64,000 nucleotides of DNA, taken from assembly GCA_905234835.1 (NCBI GenBank), contig CAJOIZ010000002.1, positions 1-64,000 on the forward strand, read 5' to 3'. Source of the DNA: Paludibacteraceae bacterium (GTDB taxonomy: Bacteria > Bacteroidota > Bacteroidia > Bacteroidales > Paludibacteraceae). A program made the position numbers and the translations under genes. This document shows positions 62,492 to 64,000 of this stretch, piece by piece (positions within the stretch are counted from its first letter, which is position 1; each line of letters starts with the position of its first letter). The notes beneath the pieces are model-generated. The model searched no databases and was not told the DNA's origin. It saw only the letters and a list, made by a program, of their open reading frames with translations.

Positions 62492-63910
62492 TTATTGAAG
62501 ACGAACGCCCTGTGCGTTGTAGCGGATGCCGTCACGAATGATAACGATGCGGCCTTCTTCGACAACTTTTACGACTTTCACCTCTGCTTCTACCTGGTCA
62601 ACAGCAGTAGGAGTAGCGCCAAGACGGTAGAGCGTGAGAGGTCCGCCTGTATTCTCTGCGTAGCAGGCAAAACCATACGTATTATTATTACGCAGCCACT
62701 TGTTGCCAGAGTCTTGGGAAGAAGCAGCACGAGCTACATTCTCAAACTCGTAAGTATTGGCTTCGGTGACGGAGATGTTCCACTTGGCGTTGTCGGTCGT
62801 AGCGTCGTCTAACAAGGTGCCTTTGTTCTTGGCATCCGTGCTGGCAGCGTATTTGCCTGTGCTCTCGTTGAAGAGTGTCCAGTGGTCACCTGCAGAAGCA
62901 ATGTGCCAGATAATGTCGGCTGCGGGATCAACCAATACTTCTCCTGAAACAGTAAACGTAGCGACATCAAAACGGTTCACTTTCTCTTGCTTAGCGTTCT
63001 CCTGGATGAAGGCTTTCATTGCGTATTCGCCATAGGTGATTACGTAGTCACCTTCAACAACTTCACCTGACATCTTCACGAAGCCACCAGAAAGGTCAGC
63101 AACATTCAACTTAACTGATACCTGAGCGGATACATTGTCCGCTTCGGACTTGATGGTTAGGGTCTGGCTGTATTTGCCTTCCGTAGCGGGATTGGCAGTG
63201 ATGGTCAGTTTGTCGCCACTCTCAGCGAGTGAACCCGATACGCTGAACGGTGAAGCCAATGCCGTATAGGTTATCTCGCCCTTCAGATTACCGAAAGAAA
63301 CAGTGATTTCCATCGAAACAGCCTTGTCACCAACGGCTTTGGTGCCGAAATCAGCAGCGGCAGGCGTAACGTTAATAAACGGAGCGGTTGACACTTGGAG
63401 CTCATACACGGTGAAATTATGTCCGTAGCTGTCTATATTCGATTGCGCATAAGCCTTGTAGCCATTGGAGCCTTCGGAGGTCTCACCGAGGAAACGGTCA
63501 GCGTTGGAGACGTTGGTGATAGTAGCCTCATCGCCATCGAATGTGAATTTCCAACGAGCACTTGCATCGTTAGACATCGTAATGTCGGTCTTCTTGGAGG
63601 GGTTGCCGAGGAAGATGTGACCTGTAGGATCATCAGCGTACTTCTTTTCGTTACGGATAGCAAAACCTTCGATATTGTCTCCGTCCAGTTTCCATACGTA
63701 GTCCTCTTTACCAGTCAGCGCGGTTGTCTGGTAGTCATCCGTAGCCTGTAGAACTTTGTTAACGAGCGAGGAGCAGAGAACGTGGTCGTTGCGCTCGAAC
63801 ACATAGAGACCGCCGTCCTTGACCTCGGTCACCTTGACGAGGCTGTACTGTTGGGCCGAAAGAGTGCCCATTAGCAGCAAAGCTGCTGCGAGAGTAAACA
63901 GTTTTTTCAT
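62492..63910 (-). CDS. Secreted protein with Ig-like domain and T9SS-like tail
   Basis: A 472-residue exported protein. A signal peptide (about 1-19, 'MKKLFTLAAALLLMGTLSA') precedes a beta-rich domain, an Ig/ASH-like 'choice-of-anchor' domain (about 180-275; 'INVTPAAADFGTKAVGDKAVSMEITV'-type start), a second beta domain, and the C-terminal tail 'IVIIRDGIRYNAQGVRLQ'. The same tail ends the protein at 52-1722, and it resembles type IX secretion sorting tails. No enzyme motif is visible; a surface or secreted binding protein is likely. Confidence 0.85.
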   Translation of the reverse strand: MKKLFTLAAALLLMGTLSAQQYSLVKVTEVKDGGLYVFERNDHVLCSSLVNKVLQATDDYQTTALTGKEDYVWKLDGDNIEGFAIRNEKKYADDPTGHIFLGNPSKKTDITMSNDASARWKFTFDGDEATITNVSNADRFLGETSEGSNGYKAYAQSNIDSYGHNFTVYELQVSTAPFINVTPAAADFGTKAVGDKAVSMEITVSFGNLKGEITYTALASPFSVSGSLAESGDKLTITANPATEGKYSQTLTIKSEADNVSAQVSVKLNVADLSGGFVKMSGEVVEGDYVITYGEYAMKAFIQENAKQEKVNRFDVATFTVSGEVLVDPAADIIWHIASAGDHWTLFNESTGKYAASTDAKNKGTLLDDATTDNAKWNISVTEANTYEFENVARAASSQDSGNKWLRNNNTYGFACYAENTGGPLTLYRLGATPTAVDQVEAEVKVVKVVEEGRIVIIRDGIRYNAQGVRLQ

Positions 63911-63941
63911 AGTTGATTTGGTTTTGGTTAATTATTGTTTA

Positions 63942-63976
63942 GTTGAAAGTTTAAAGTTGAAAGTTGAAAGTTGAAA
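63942..63976. repeat. 7-bp tandem repeat in the leader of the 62492 gene
   Basis: Five 7-bp units, GTTGAAA (one of them GTTTAAA), from 63942 to 63976, about 30-65 bp upstream of the start codon at 63910. It would lie in the leader or promoter region; the window ends before a promoter can be fixed. Short repeats of this kind can vary in copy number. Confidence 0.7.
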
Positions 63977-64000
63977 GAAGTTCGGATAGTTTATAGTTTA

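Overview
The window looks like a chromosome segment of a Bacteroidales bacterium (Bacteroidota; genus not determined). Evidence: a murC-ftsQ-ftsA-ftsZ cluster next to other Bacteroidota-type housekeeping genes, many promoters of the Bacteroides type (TTTG, 18-21 nt, TAnnTTTG), few strong Shine-Dalgarno sequences, secreted proteins with a type IX-secretion-like C-terminal tail, and a response regulator of the REC-AAA+ type. No tRNA, rRNA, transposase, integrase or CRISPR array was seen.

Layout. 0-2.7 kb: a secreted repeat protein, a highly folded non-coding stretch, a 56-residue protein and an 11-bp tandem array. 2.7-14.5 kb: core genes (a FeoB-like transporter with an eroded G domain, glyA, an unknown membrane-anchored protein, rsmD, a secreted calcineurin-like phosphoesterase, then murC-ftsQ-ftsA-ftsZ and a Wzz-like membrane protein). 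14.5-19.3 kb, minus strand: DedA protein, NhaD-like antiporter, HD hydrolase, gltX. 19.3-20.8 kb: repeat-rich intergenic DNA around one hypothetical gene. 20.8-48.4 kb: a large, all plus-strand accessory island. 48.5-59.5 kb, minus strand: outer membrane protein, a candidate small RNA (plus strand), then trmD, a GH2-mutarotase fusion, recF, a sigma-54-type regulator, trxA, hpt and an M16 peptidase. 59.6-64 kb: nfeD and a stomatin-like gene, obg, and a second secreted protein.

The island is the main interest. It is visibly more AT-rich than its flanks and is built from a limited set of parts used repeatedly: TIR domains (seven intact domains in six genes, plus one remnant), RyR domains (two in TrkA-like membrane proteins, two in anti-sigma-position proteins, one standalone, one frameshifted), two ECF sigma factors each overlapping by 14 nt a protein with an anti-sigma-like N terminus, a papain/C39-like middle and a C-terminal RyR domain, and periplasm-facing YD-type repeat proteins with a PDZ-like end. 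The two halves (20.8-29.1 and 29.4-48.4 kb) are paralogous modules and begin with a near-identical promoter segment. In one half TIR, membrane span, YD repeats and PDZ-like domain form one polypeptide; in the other they are split into two translationally overlapping genes, which supports a shared job. My inference is a membrane-linked sensing and conflict (possibly anti-phage) system: extracytoplasmic repeats sense, TIR domains act as NAD-consuming or nucleotide-signal enzymes, RyR and TrkA-type domains sense nucleotides, and the sigma/anti-sigma pair adds transcriptional control. The function is not shown by sequence alone.

A second theme is a family of intergenic degenerate tandem arrays with unit lengths of 11, 22 or 33 bp. 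Three of them start two nucleotides after the same 13-nt leader AAACAGCAAGCAA; a fourth has a related leader inside a hairpin.
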